Shown here: positions 7,882-14,405 of the stretch, in pieces
Layout: each line of letters begins with the position of its first letter
How positions within the stretch are numbered: the first letter of the stretch is position 1
NCBI GenBank assembly: GCA_019038735.1
Contig: JAHOYW010000308.1
Span: forward strand, 1 to 15,821
Direction: 5' to 3'
Origin: Victivallales bacterium
Lineage (GTDB): Bacteria; Verrucomicrobiota; Lentisphaeria; Victivallales; Victivallaceae
DNA length: 15,821 bases
Translations under genes and position numbers: made by a program
Notes under the pieces: model-generated
Databases searched by the model: none
What the model saw: only the letters and a program-made list of their open reading frames with translations
Told to the model about the DNA's origin: nothing

Positions 7882-8943
7882 TTGTTAATCCAAATAAATG
7901 ATTTTCATTGCAAAGCGGAAAAACGCATTGAAGCGGCTCGCTGGCTCGTAAAACACTTCAAGCCTGATATGCGTGCTGTTTGCGAAGTCGATCTTCACTG
8001 TCATTCTTTTTATTCAGATGGTTACAACTCCCCTGCTGGCAGAGTTTTTGAAGCCTGGCGGCGCGGCATGAAAGGCATAGCTATTTCCGACCATGACGTA
8101 GTTGATGGTCAGCGGGAAGCCATTACCGCCGGAAAGATTTTTGGAATCGATGTCATTCCAGCTATTGAATTTTACACCAATCGCCCCGGAATTGAGATTA
8201 TCGGACACTTTCCGAATGTCAAGCATTTTCTAAAAGTGCTCGATTCCGGCACATTTGATAAAGTTTGTGAGCCCATCCGGACAGCCAAAGCACAACAACT
8301 TCATGCTATGATAAAACGAGTACCGGAATGTTTTGCTAAACTAAACTTCAATGCTGAAATCAACCCTTCAGATATTGATCAATTTATCCGCAACGGAGTT
8401 TCCACCAAAGGCGATATCAGCGTAATCATGTGGCAGAAATACAGCACAAAATTAGCTGACGCAGCTTTGTGTGTCGATGTCAAAGATTTCCATTCTCTCT
8501 ACACCACAAAAGATAAGATGTTGAATGTGCCTCTGGAATTGGATATGGATATTTCTCCTGAGGCTTTTGTAAAACGAATCAAGCAATGGGGCGGACTTCC
8601 GGGAATCGCTCATCCCACCGAACTGCGCAAAAAAGAACAACTCGACAATGAAGAATCATATAAAATCATCTGCTCTTTGGCGGAATGCGGCTTACAAACC
8701 CTTGAAGTCGATGGCTGGCGCAACGCAATATGTCCTGAAAGCGGATTGCCGCAAACTGAAGTATTCGAAGGTTTACGTCAACGCTACAATCGCGAACATG
8801 AGAAGCAATTACTGTTCACTAATGGTTCCGACGACCACAACCAGCCCGGCGAAGGTCTCGAACTGGGCTGTGGCAAAGACAATAATCTCCATCCTGAATT
8901 TGGAAAATATGAAAATATCATCAAGTTGAGAAATAAATATTGA
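7882..8943 (+). CDS. PHP-domain metal-dependent phosphoesterase
   Basis: The 353-residue protein has the polymerase-and-histidinol-phosphatase metal site. Visible ligands are H39 and H41 in VDLHCHSFYSDG with D46, then D70/H71 in ISDHDVVDG, E96 in PAIEFY, H109 in IIGHF, H244 in GIAHPTE and D317/H319 in GSDDHN. A helical insert (about 130-215) separates the two halves, an arrangement like that of YciV/RnmA nucleotide phosphatase-exonucleases, although the substrate cannot be assigned. The start is TTG at 7882 with AGGA about seven bases upstream. The first ATG on frame (residue 30) would leave only a few residues before the metal site and lacks a clear ribosome binding site. The gene appears to be a single-gene unit: a separate promoter-like sequence precedes rplM downstream. 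Confidence 0.88.
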   Translation: MLIQINDFHCKAEKRIEAARWLVKHFKPDMRAVCEVDLHCHSFYSDGYNSPAGRVFEAWRRGMKGIAISDHDVVDGQREAITAGKIFGIDVIPAIEFYTNRPGIEIIGHFPNVKHFLKVLDSGTFDKVCEPIRTAKAQQLHAMIKRVPECFAKLNFNAEINPSDIDQFIRNGVSTKGDISVIMWQKYSTKLADAALCVDVKDFHSLYTTKDKMLNVPLELDMDISPEAFVKRIKQWGGLPGIAHPTELRKKEQLDNEESYKIICSLAECGLQTLEVDGWRNAICPESGLPQTEVFEGLRQRYNREHEKQLLFTNGSDDHNQPGEGLELGCGKDNNLHPEFGKYENIIKLRNKY

Positions 8944-8960
8944 TTTTCTTTAAAAAAATA

Positions 8961-8988
8961 TTGTATTTTCTGCATAAATGGCTATATT
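8961..8988 (+). promoter_or_regulatory. Candidate promoter for rplM-rpsI(-argC)
   Basis: TTGTAT (8961-8966) and TATATT (8983-8988) are separated by 16 bases. The predicted leader of roughly 105 bases before the rplM ATG contains a C run and a weak ATCAT/ATGAT pairing (about 9018-9043). This might be a ribosomal-protein autoregulatory leader, but the pairing is too weak to claim one. Confidence 0.4.
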
Positions 8989-9100
8989 AATTTTTCCTGT
9001 TCGTGATTGCACCCCCGATCATAGCGAAAACGAATGGCGATGATGCATAGTATTTTAGTTCAAAAATAAAAGAAATGAACCAAAAAGTTGAGACTTAAAA

Positions 9101-9529
9101 ATGAAAACTTATTTAGCAAAAAACGATGAAATCAAACGTGAGTACATCTTGTTTGACGCATCTGAAGCGCCAGTAGGCCGTATAGCGGTACGTATCGCTA
9201 ACGCTTTGCGTGGAAAAGACAAGCCGACATACACACCTCATGTGGACACCGGCAATTTTGTTGTAGTAATTAACGCTTCTCAAGCGGTTTTTACCGGCAA
9301 AAAGAGTAAAAACAAGAAATATGTTAATTTCAGTGGATACCGTGGCGGCTTGAAAGAACAGACCGCAGAGCAAATCCGCGAAAAAGACCCTGAGCGCATT
9401 ATTCAAGACGCTGTTTGGGGAATGATGCCGCACGGAAGACTGGGTCGCGCCCAATTCCGTAAACTAAAAGTTTATGCTGGCAGTGAACATCCGCATGAAG
9501 CACAAAATCCAACTAAAGTTACTGTTTAA
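9101..9529 (+). CDS. rplM: 50S ribosomal protein L13 (uL13)
   Basis: L13 is an early-assembly protein of the large ribosomal subunit. The 142-residue length is the standard bacterial size. Recognisable family segments are DASEAPVGRIAVRIANALRG (24-43), the HVDTGNFVVVINA stretch, the YVNFSGYRGGLKE region, and GMMPHGRLGRAQFRKLKVYAG near the C terminus, ending in an EHPHEAQNP motif. The ATG at 9101 has only a weak GAGA upstream. It lies 16 bases before rpsI, the pairing conserved across most bacteria, and the two are surely co-transcribed. Confidence 0.98.
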   Translation: MKTYLAKNDEIKREYILFDASEAPVGRIAVRIANALRGKDKPTYTPHVDTGNFVVVINASQAVFTGKKSKNKKYVNFSGYRGGLKEQTAEQIREKDPERIIQDAVWGMMPHGRLGRAQFRKLKVYAGSEHPHEAQNPTKVTV

Positions 9530-9545
9530 GGAGTAATTATATATT

Positions 9546-9944
9546 ATGGCTGTTAAGACTGAAGAAATTTGGGCAACTGGTCGTCGCAAAGCCGCGGTAG
9601 CGCGGGTTCGCATCAAACCAGGTACAGGCAAAGTAGAAGTTAATGGGAAAAAATTAGGTCAATATTTTCCGACTGAAACTATCGCGACTTTCATCTTCCA
9701 ACCTTTAACGGTTACTGGAACTGAAAAAAATGTAGATATTTTTGTTAATGTACAGGGCGGCGGACTTTCCGGCCAAGCTGGCGCAATGCGTCACGGCATC
9801 GCTCGTGGATTAGTGAAAATGGACGCTACTTTACGTCCAGTTTTGAAAGGCTCAGGATTATTGACTCGTGACGCTCGCGTCAAGGAACGTAAGAAACCGG
9901 GACAACCTGGTGCTCGTAAACGTTTCCAGTTTTCAAAACGTTAA
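9546..9944 (+). CDS. rpsI: 30S ribosomal protein S9 (uS9)
   Basis: S9 is a small-subunit protein whose C-terminal tail reaches the P-site tRNA. The 132-residue product has the family opening ATGRRKAAVARVRI, the central GGGLSGQAGAMRHGIARGL and the basic tail GQPGARKRFQFSKR, whose terminal K-R contacts tRNA. A good AAGGAG lies upstream, with a rather long spacing of about 12 bases to the ATG at 9546. It is downstream of rplM by 16 bases and upstream of argC by 39 bases with no terminator seen between them. Confidence 0.98.
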   Translation: MAVKTEEIWATGRRKAAVARVRIKPGTGKVEVNGKKLGQYFPTETIATFIFQPLTVTGTEKNVDIFVNVQGGGLSGQAGAMRHGIARGLVKMDATLRPVLKGSGLLTRDARVKERKKPGQPGARKRFQFSKR

Positions 9945-9983
9945 TTTCACCCTACATCACATACATATATTTGAGGGTCGTAC

Positions 9984-11012
9984 ATGGCTATTCAGGTTGC
10001 TGTTATCGGTGCTGCCGGTTATGCCGGTGAAGAACTGCTGAGGATTTTAACTCGTCATCATCAAGCTGACGTTGCTATCATCACATCTCGTAAATACGCG
10101 GGTCAGCCAGTAAGCACGGTTTTCCCACGCTTCACGGGAAGCGACCTGAAATTTTCTGCTCCTGATGTAAATCAAATTGCTAAAACATGCGATATCGTCT
10201 TTCTGGCATTACCGCATGGATTAGCGGCAGAATATGCTATTCCTCTACTAAAATCCGGGTTGAAAGTCATTGACATCTCTGCAGATTTCCGTTTAAAAAG
10301 CCCCGAAAAATACAAAGAATATTATCAAGAAGACCATCCTGCTGTCGAACTGCTTTCAGAAGCTGTTTACGGCATGCCGGAACGCTACCGGGAACAGATA
10401 AAAAGTGCTAAGCTGATTGCCTGCCCCGGTTGTTATCCTACCAGTTCAATACTTCCCACTGCTCCATTACTTGAAGCTGGACTTGTTTCTCCAGACGGAA
10501 TTGTAGTATCCAGCATGAGTGGAGTTAGCGGAACGGGTCGCAAAGTCGAGTTACCATACATTTTCTCTGAATGCAATGAGAGTCTTCGTGCATATGGAAC
10601 TGTAGCGCATCGTCATTTACCTGAAATCGAACAAGAAATGGCATTAGCTGCCGGACTTGACCGTGAAATCGCAATCAATTTCCTACCGCATCTCGTACCG
10701 GTCAATCGCGGCATCAATTCAACGATTCTGCTCGACGCGAACGAAGGCTGTACTCTGGGAAAAATCGCCGAAGCATACGAAAAAGCTTATGCGAATGAAC
10801 AATTTGTCAGGGTTCTGGGAGCCAAAAAGTTTTCCGACACCAAATATGTAACAATGACTAATTGCTGTGAAATCGGCTACAATATTGATCCTCATACCAA
10901 TAAAGTTATTTTGACCAGTGCCATCGACAATCTCACCAAAGGCGCCTCAGGTCAAGCTGTTCAATGCATGAATATAATCTTCGGCTTCGAAGAGTCAGAA
11001 GGGCTCATTTAG
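9984..11012 (+). CDS. argC: N-acetyl-gamma-glutamyl-phosphate reductase
   Basis: ArgC reduces N-acetylglutamyl phosphate to the semialdehyde with NADPH, the third step of arginine synthesis. The 342-residue protein has an N-terminal Rossmann loop GAAGYAGEELLR (9-20), the catalytic cysteine C150 in LIACPGCYPTSS and the active-site histidine H211 in AHRHLPEIEQ. The SGVSGTGRK segment (179-187) also fits the family. GAGGG precedes the ATG at 9984. It lies 39 bases after rpsI with no visible terminator, so read-through from the ribosomal-protein promoter is likely. Just two bases after its stop codon begins copy A of the structured repeat. Confidence 0.97.
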   Translation: MAIQVAVIGAAGYAGEELLRILTRHHQADVAIITSRKYAGQPVSTVFPRFTGSDLKFSAPDVNQIAKTCDIVFLALPHGLAAEYAIPLLKSGLKVIDISADFRLKSPEKYKEYYQEDHPAVELLSEAVYGMPERYREQIKSAKLIACPGCYPTSSILPTAPLLEAGLVSPDGIVVSSMSGVSGTGRKVELPYIFSECNESLRAYGTVAHRHLPEIEQEMALAAGLDREIAINFLPHLVPVNRGINSTILLDANEGCTLGKIAEAYEKAYANEQFVRVLGAKKFSDTKYVTMTNCCEIGYNIDPHTNKVILTSAIDNLTKGASGQAVQCMNIIFGFEESEGLI

Positions 11013-11013
11013 T

Positions 11014-11202
11014 CTTTTAAATTTAAAAACCGCTTGACCGCGGTCGCTCATCCAAGGAGCGAAAGCCTTGGTCGTCCGTCTAAACGGACGAAATTTAAGC
11101 GGCATTTTGCCGCGCATTAGACCAATTCAATTCTCGAAAAGACGAGGCTTTCCAAAAAGAACGAAGTGATTTTTGAAAAGATGCGAGCGGACGAGTCACT
11201 AA
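11014..11202 (+). repeat. Structured 3'-UTR repeat element, copy A
   Basis: This element fills the first part of the gap after argC. In order it contains: a head (11014-11047) holding CCGCTTGACCGCGGTCGC; hairpin CCAAGG/CCTTGG around AGCGAAAG (11052-11071); hairpin CGTCCGT/ACGGACG around CTAA (11073-11090); hairpin GCGGCA/TGCCGC (11099-11113); then AGACGAGG, a long hairpin 11148-11180 with an 11-base loop ending AGTGA, and ATGCGAGC. A diverged second copy follows nadA in the same orientation relative to its gene. Shared single-stranded motifs and changed but still paired stems point to selection on structure. Whether it is an RNA gene, a 3'-UTR processing or termination element, or a mobile repeat is unknown. 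I see no ORF in it. Confidence 0.7.
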
Positions 11203-11207
11203 AACCA

Positions 11208-11307
11208 TGTTTGTAGTTCCGCCTTCAGGCGGGCTTTTCTAGAGTCTAATTGTTTTACAGGTCGCTAAAGCTTCCCAAAGCGCCGCCTAAAGGCGGAACT
11301 ACAAACA
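11208..11307. repeat. Pair of inverted REP-like palindromes or miniature element
   Basis: Two 25-base arms in inverted orientation (11208-11232 and 11283-11307) match at 24 of 25 positions. Each arm is TTTGTAGTTCC joined to its own short palindrome (CCGCCT/AGGCGG). The arms are 50 bases apart. Both palindromes are followed on the plus strand, directly or after the arm, by GCTTT(T)CTAGA (from 11233 and 11308). The arrangement resembles bacterial REP doublets mobilised by a RAYT transposase, or a small non-autonomous transposon; no transposase is in the window. The left hairpin followed by GCTTTTC could also help end argC transcription. The rest of the gap to 11337 shows only AT-rich sequence. 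Confidence 0.7.
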
Positions 11308-11337
11308 GCTTTCTAGATATTTTTTCTTTGCACCTGT

Positions 11338-11964
11338 TTATACGGATATTATTTTTATTATTTGTTTCGCGATATTTTTTTTGCTGTCCATTGCTATTTC
11401 TATTTGCTTGCCGTCTTTGGATAATAATGTTACGGCGTTAGAGTCTGAGGCGAAACCTCTATCTTTTTTGCTTATATCGTTCGCCGCAATCCAATCAAGA
11501 TTTTTGCGCTGCATTTTATCTTGAGCATTGGCTAGTAAATTTTCACTTTCAGCCGCGAAACCTACCAGTACCTGCCCTTCCGGTTTATTTTTGCCTAGAT
11601 TCAACAAAATATCTTCCGTTGGCTTCAAATCTATCGTCAGATTACCGGAAGTTTTTTTGATTTTATGATCGCAAACCTGCTTGGGAGTAAAATCCGCGAC
11701 CGCCGCCGCCATGATGACTAAATCCGCGTCAGGAGCTTCCAAATAAACAGCTTTTGCCATTTCGGCGGCGGATTCCACCTTAATCAAGCGTACATTATCC
11801 GACACATTTAAGTTTACCGGACCGCTGACTAAAACTACTTCCGCATCGCTTTCAGCGGCTATCGCGGCTAAGGCATAGCCCATCTTTCCGCTTGAACGAT
11901 TTGAGATGAAACGGATAATATCAATTTTTTCACGGGTCGGTCCGGCGGATATCAATATTTTCAT
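11338..11964 (-). CDS. coaB: Phosphopantothenate-cysteine ligase, stand-alone CoaB
   Basis: CoaB joins 4'-phosphopantothenate and cysteine using a nucleotide triphosphate in coenzyme A synthesis. In most bacteria it is fused behind the CoaC decarboxylase. Here the 208-residue product has only the synthetase domain. It starts directly with ILISAGPTREKIDIIRFISN and continues with RSSGKMGYALA, the nucleotide-binding opening. Further family segments are AAAVADFTPKQ (near 86-96), the lysine-rich HKIKKTSG, LKPTEDIL and VGFAAESEN. The N-terminal flavoprotein domain with its catalytic histidine is absent, so CoaC must be encoded elsewhere. The ATG at 11964 begins 10 bases after the NAD kinase stop. 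It ends the SpoU-NAD kinase-CoaB unit, which faces argC across the repeat-filled gap. Confidence 0.92.
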   Translation of the reverse strand: MKILISAGPTREKIDIIRFISNRSSGKMGYALAAIAAESDAEVVLVSGPVNLNVSDNVRLIKVESAAEMAKAVYLEAPDADLVIMAAAVADFTPKQVCDHKIKKTSGNLTIDLKPTEDILLNLGKNKPEGQVLVGFAAESENLLANAQDKMQRKNLDWIAANDISKKDRGFASDSNAVTLLSKDGKQIEIAMDSKKNIAKQIIKIISV

Positions 11965-11974
11965 TTATTTTTCT

Positions 11975-12721
11975 CTATATAAGAGGGTTTTTATCAGGGA
12001 ACTGACTTGGGTGCCGCAACAAACGACAGTCTTGACACATAAAATTTTCAAGTCCGTAAATAACAGCTTTTTCCTCAGCTTTACGGATATAAACTTCGCT
12101 GCCCTCAGGGATTTCGATAGTATCAGGATTATTATCCGCGACCATGACTCCGGGACCACGAATTATTTTAACTCTGACGACAGCAGTTTCCGGCAAAACC
12201 AGATGATTGACAACTTCGGTACTGTTGCTGAACGCCAAACCCAGACCAGTTTTAAAAATACTGTGCGTAATACTGCGGTAATATGCGGTACTGCCATGAA
12301 TAGTCGCCATTCCCACCGCATCGCCGACAATTTCATTGGCGTAAAGTTCATCATCAATCCAGACCCGGTAACGCATAGCTCTGCCGCGATTATAGTTATG
12401 AATAAAAATATCGTTGAGCCCGAGTATTTCTTTGCCGCTAAAACTGCTGTATAATTTTGAATTGACTGTTTTAGTCGTATCTCCGCCACAAAAATCATCA
12501 AGTTGTTTTTCGTATGAGTGCCTGTCGCAAAGCGGTGCTGTTTCCTGATCTCGCAAGGGTAGTATCGGAATTCCGGGATACAAGCGTTCGGCATCCAGTA
12601 AAGCACCGTCGCCGCCGTGCGCGATAATTAATTCCGGCACATTATCCGTCAATTCAAAATTCCTCGCTTTTAACAAGGGAATTATATCATCAAGATGTTT
12701 TCCAATAAGTTTGACTTGCAT
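11975..12721 (-). CDS. Divergent NAD kinase
   Basis: NAD kinase phosphorylates NAD to NADP. This 248-residue protein shows the family's GGDGALL motif (36-42) with catalytic D38, and GDAVGMATIHGSTAYYRSI (133-151) corresponding to the usual GDG...STPTGSTAY segment. The normally invariant Asn-Glu pair is Asn-Asp here (LNDIFIHN, 103-104), and STPTGSTAY has become ATIHGSTAY. The C-terminal tail holds a C-x-x-C pair (C229, C232) and LEN just before it. The start is the ATG at 12721, two bases after the methyltransferase stop, with AAGGA ten bases upstream; the longer frame would overlap the upstream gene by more than 100 bases. The differences leave room for a related lipid or sphingoid-type kinase, but the small size and position beside cofactor genes favour NAD kinase. 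Confidence 0.78.
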   Translation of the reverse strand: MQVKLIGKHLDDIIPLLKARNFELTDNVPELIIAHGGDGALLDAERLYPGIPILPLRDQETAPLCDRHSYEKQLDDFCGGDTTKTVNSKLYSSFSGKEILGLNDIFIHNYNRGRAMRYRVWIDDELYANEIVGDAVGMATIHGSTAYYRSITHSIFKTGLGLAFSNSTEVVNHLVLPETAVVRVKIIRGPGVMVADNNPDTIEIPEGSEVYIRKAEEKAVIYGLENFMCQDCRLLRHPSQFPDKNPLI

Positions 12722-12723
12722 AA

Positions 12724-13197
12724 TTACTTTTTCCTTTTTGCGATTATCGCGTAAAGTACTGCGGCAGCGCAATTCCCGACATTGATTGATTCTTTTTGTC
12801 CTAACATTGGTAAACTTATCACCGCATCGCATAATTTCAAGGCTTCTTCGTCAACTCCCAGAGCTTCATTACCCATAATTATCGCTAAAGGATAGTCGTA
12901 ATCATATTCCCAGGCAAAAACACTGTCCTCTGTGCATTCCACCGCGAGTATCTGTTTAACACCCTCCGCTCTGAGCTGTTTGATTGCCTCGACCGAGTTT
13001 GTCATCTGGCGACAATCCACCATTTTATCCGCGCCCATAGCGGTCTTTTCAAGTTTCGAATGAGGCGGCGCAGGAGTATAACCGCAGGCAATGATTTCTT
13101 TCGCTCCAACCGCTTCGGCAATACGAAATATATTTCCAGTATTAAATGCGCTGCGTAAACAATCCAATACAATCGTGATTTCCTGCTTATCTTTCAT
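12724..13197 (-). CDS. SpoU/TrmH-type RNA 2'-O-methyltransferase
   Basis: SPOUT enzymes of this class methylate ribose 2'-OH groups in tRNA or rRNA using S-adenosylmethionine bound in a C-terminal knot. All three motifs are visible in 157 residues: motif 1 with N19 and R25 in RSAFNTGNIFRIAEAVGA, motif 2 in AIIMGNEALGVDEE (105-118), and motif 3 in ISLPMLGQKESINVGNCAAA (127-146). There is no added N-terminal RNA-binding domain, so it is a minimal single-domain form. The target nucleotide cannot be read from the sequence. The ATG at 13197 has GAGGG five bases upstream. An AT-rich hairpin (13219-13242) and copy B of the structured repeat lie between it and nadA. Confidence 0.9.
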   Translation of the reverse strand: MKDKQEITIVLDCLRSAFNTGNIFRIAEAVGAKEIIACGYTPAPPHSKLEKTAMGADKMVDCRQMTNSVEAIKQLRAEGVKQILAVECTEDSVFAWEYDYDYPLAIIMGNEALGVDEEALKLCDAVISLPMLGQKESINVGNCAAAVLYAIIAKRKK

Positions 13198-13218
13198 CAG
13201 TCCCTCTGTTTAATATTT

Positions 13219-13242
13219 GAAAAACAAATAATTTTGTTTTTC
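13219..13242. other. Perfect 10-bp AT-rich hairpin before the methyltransferase gene
   Basis: GAAAAACAAA and TTTGTTTTTC pair perfectly around a 4-base loop. The T-rich arm ends the structure on either strand. In the minus direction it follows copy B and precedes the methyltransferase start by about 20 bases. It could terminate read-through from nadA or act as a leader hairpin. Confidence 0.5.
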
Positions 13243-13259
13243 AGAACATTTCATGCTAA

Positions 13260-13477
13260 AGTACCGCACATCATCTGCATTCAGCTCGAACGCTCGCATC
13301 TTTATGAAAACTCACTGTGTTTGTTTTCAGAAAGCCTCGTCTGTTCGAGAGCGGTACTTTTCAGGCGCAACAAGTTGCGCGAATTTCGACCGGACTGTTG
13401 CCTTTCGCTTCGCTCAGGCTCATTGCTTCGCAAAGTGAATCGGCGACCGCGGTCAAGCGGTTTTTTTATTTTAAAAG
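13260..13477 (-). repeat. Structured 3'-UTR repeat element, copy B
   Basis: Read on the minus strand it starts seven bases after the nadA stop. It repeats the plan of copy A: head (13443-13477) with CCGCTTGACCGCGGTCGC; hairpin GCCT/AGGC (13400-13419) whose loop contains AGCGAA; GTCGAAATT; hairpin GCGCAAC/GTTGCGC (13365-13380); AGACGAGG; a hairpin at 13300-13334 with an 11-base loop ending AGTGA; and ATGCGAGC. In copy B the last hairpin is nested in two more perfect stems, CTCGAAC/GTTCGAG (13343-13349 with 13285-13291) and an 8-bp AGTACCGC/GCGGTACT (13351-13358 with 13260-13267). Together they give a domain of about 100 bases. No convincing ORF is present, although chance open frames cross it. 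Confidence 0.7.
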
Positions 13478-13483
13478 ATTTAT

Positions 13484-14404
13484 TTAGGAGATTGCTATCA
13501 TTTTTTCTATTGACGCTCTGGCTTTTTCTATTATTTCCGCTTCGAGAATTATTTCTGTTTCCATATTCTCCAGGGCGTTTAAAACGTCGTGAAGTTCGAT
13601 GAGTTTCATGTTTGGACAAATGGCTTGCTCGGATACCGGGATAAATATTTTGTCCGGGGTTTCTATTTTTAGACGATGAATGATGCCAAGTTCAGTGCCG
13701 ACAATTATTTGTTTCGCGTCAGTTTCAGCGGCGAATTTCAACATACCGCCGGTACTTAATGAAACATCTGCCATCTCGACTACTTCCGGTTCACATTCAG
13801 GATGCACCATGACTAGCGCATCAGGAAATTCTTCTTTGCGCTGGTTTATCATTTTTTTGCTGATTCGCATGTGGGTAGGACAAAATCCCGGCCACAACAT
13901 TAATTCACGCCCTAGATCACGAGCGACATTCGCTCCGAGATTTTTATCCGGCAGGAAAATTATTTCTTTATCTTTTGGAATTGAAGCCACTACTTTTTCA
14001 GCATTAGCAGAGGTACAACATATATCGACTTCGGTTTTTAACTCGGCGGTACTGTTGACATAAGCTACAGCGACAACACCGGGATGTTCTTTTTTGAATT
14101 TACGCAACTGATCAGCAGTCGCCATGTCCGCCATTGGACATCCAGCCTCAGCGACGGGGAGCAAAACAGTTTTATCAGGAGAAAGAATTTTAGCGGTTTC
14201 TGCCATAAATCTGACACCGCAGAAAACTATGACATCGCATTCCGCTTCTTTTGCCTGAATACTTAAACCAAGCGAGTCACCAACATAATCGCCGATATCC
14301 TGCACTTCACCCAATTGGTAATTATGTACTAGAATAACTGCATTTTTTTCTTTTTTCAACTTCTGTATGCGTCCGATTATTTCATTCTGATTTAATTCTG
14401 TCAT
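13484..14404 (-). CDS. nadA: Quinolinate synthase
   Basis: NadA condenses iminoaspartate with dihydroxyacetone phosphate to quinolinate, the precursor of NAD, using a [4Fe-4S] cluster. The 306-residue protein has the three cluster cysteines at the expected spacing: C89 in EAGCPMAD, C175 in WPGFCPTH and C263 in AICPNM. Other family marks are VHNYQLGEVQDIGDYVGDSL (26-45), VAYVNSTAELK, LPDKNLGANV, and the HPEC and STGG segments (201-204, 218-221). The gene starts one base after the cysteine desulfurase stop, so the two are translationally coupled, which fits the desulfurase loading this cluster. No nadB or nadC lies in the window. A structured repeat begins seven bases downstream. Confidence 0.97.
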   Translation of the reverse strand: MTELNQNEIIGRIQKLKKEKNAVILVHNYQLGEVQDIGDYVGDSLGLSIQAKEAECDVIVFCGVRFMAETAKILSPDKTVLLPVAEAGCPMADMATADQLRKFKKEHPGVVAVAYVNSTAELKTEVDICCTSANAEKVVASIPKDKEIIFLPDKNLGANVARDLGRELMLWPGFCPTHMRISKKMINQRKEEFPDALVMVHPECEPEVVEMADVSLSTGGMLKFAAETDAKQIIVGTELGIIHRLKIETPDKIFIPVSEQAICPNMKLIELHDVLNALENMETEIILEAEIIEKARASIEKMIAIS

Positions 14405-14405
14405 C

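Noticed and set aside
9000..9060. L13 autoregulatory leader RNA
   Set aside because: Only a 5-bp pairing with mismatches could be drawn, too weak to call a structured leader.
11014..11202. Integron attC site
   Set aside because: Position after a stop codon and imperfect inverted repeats fit loosely, but the GTTRRRY core sites and the R/L box layout are not present and no integrase is visible.
11906..12454. 182-residue open frame on the plus strand
   Set aside because: It lies antisense to the NAD kinase and CoaB genes, which have clear motifs; its translation shows no domain and low-complexity composition.
13234..13602. Plus-strand open frame of 122 residues crossing copy B
   Set aside because: It spans the structured repeat and the antisense of nadA, has no good ribosome binding site, and is rich in Arg, Leu and Phe as expected of a chance frame.
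13302..13619. Minus-strand 105-residue open frame with an Arg/Asn/Ser-rich product
   Set aside because: It overlaps the 3' end of nadA in another frame and runs into copy B; its low-complexity content follows from the nadA sequence.
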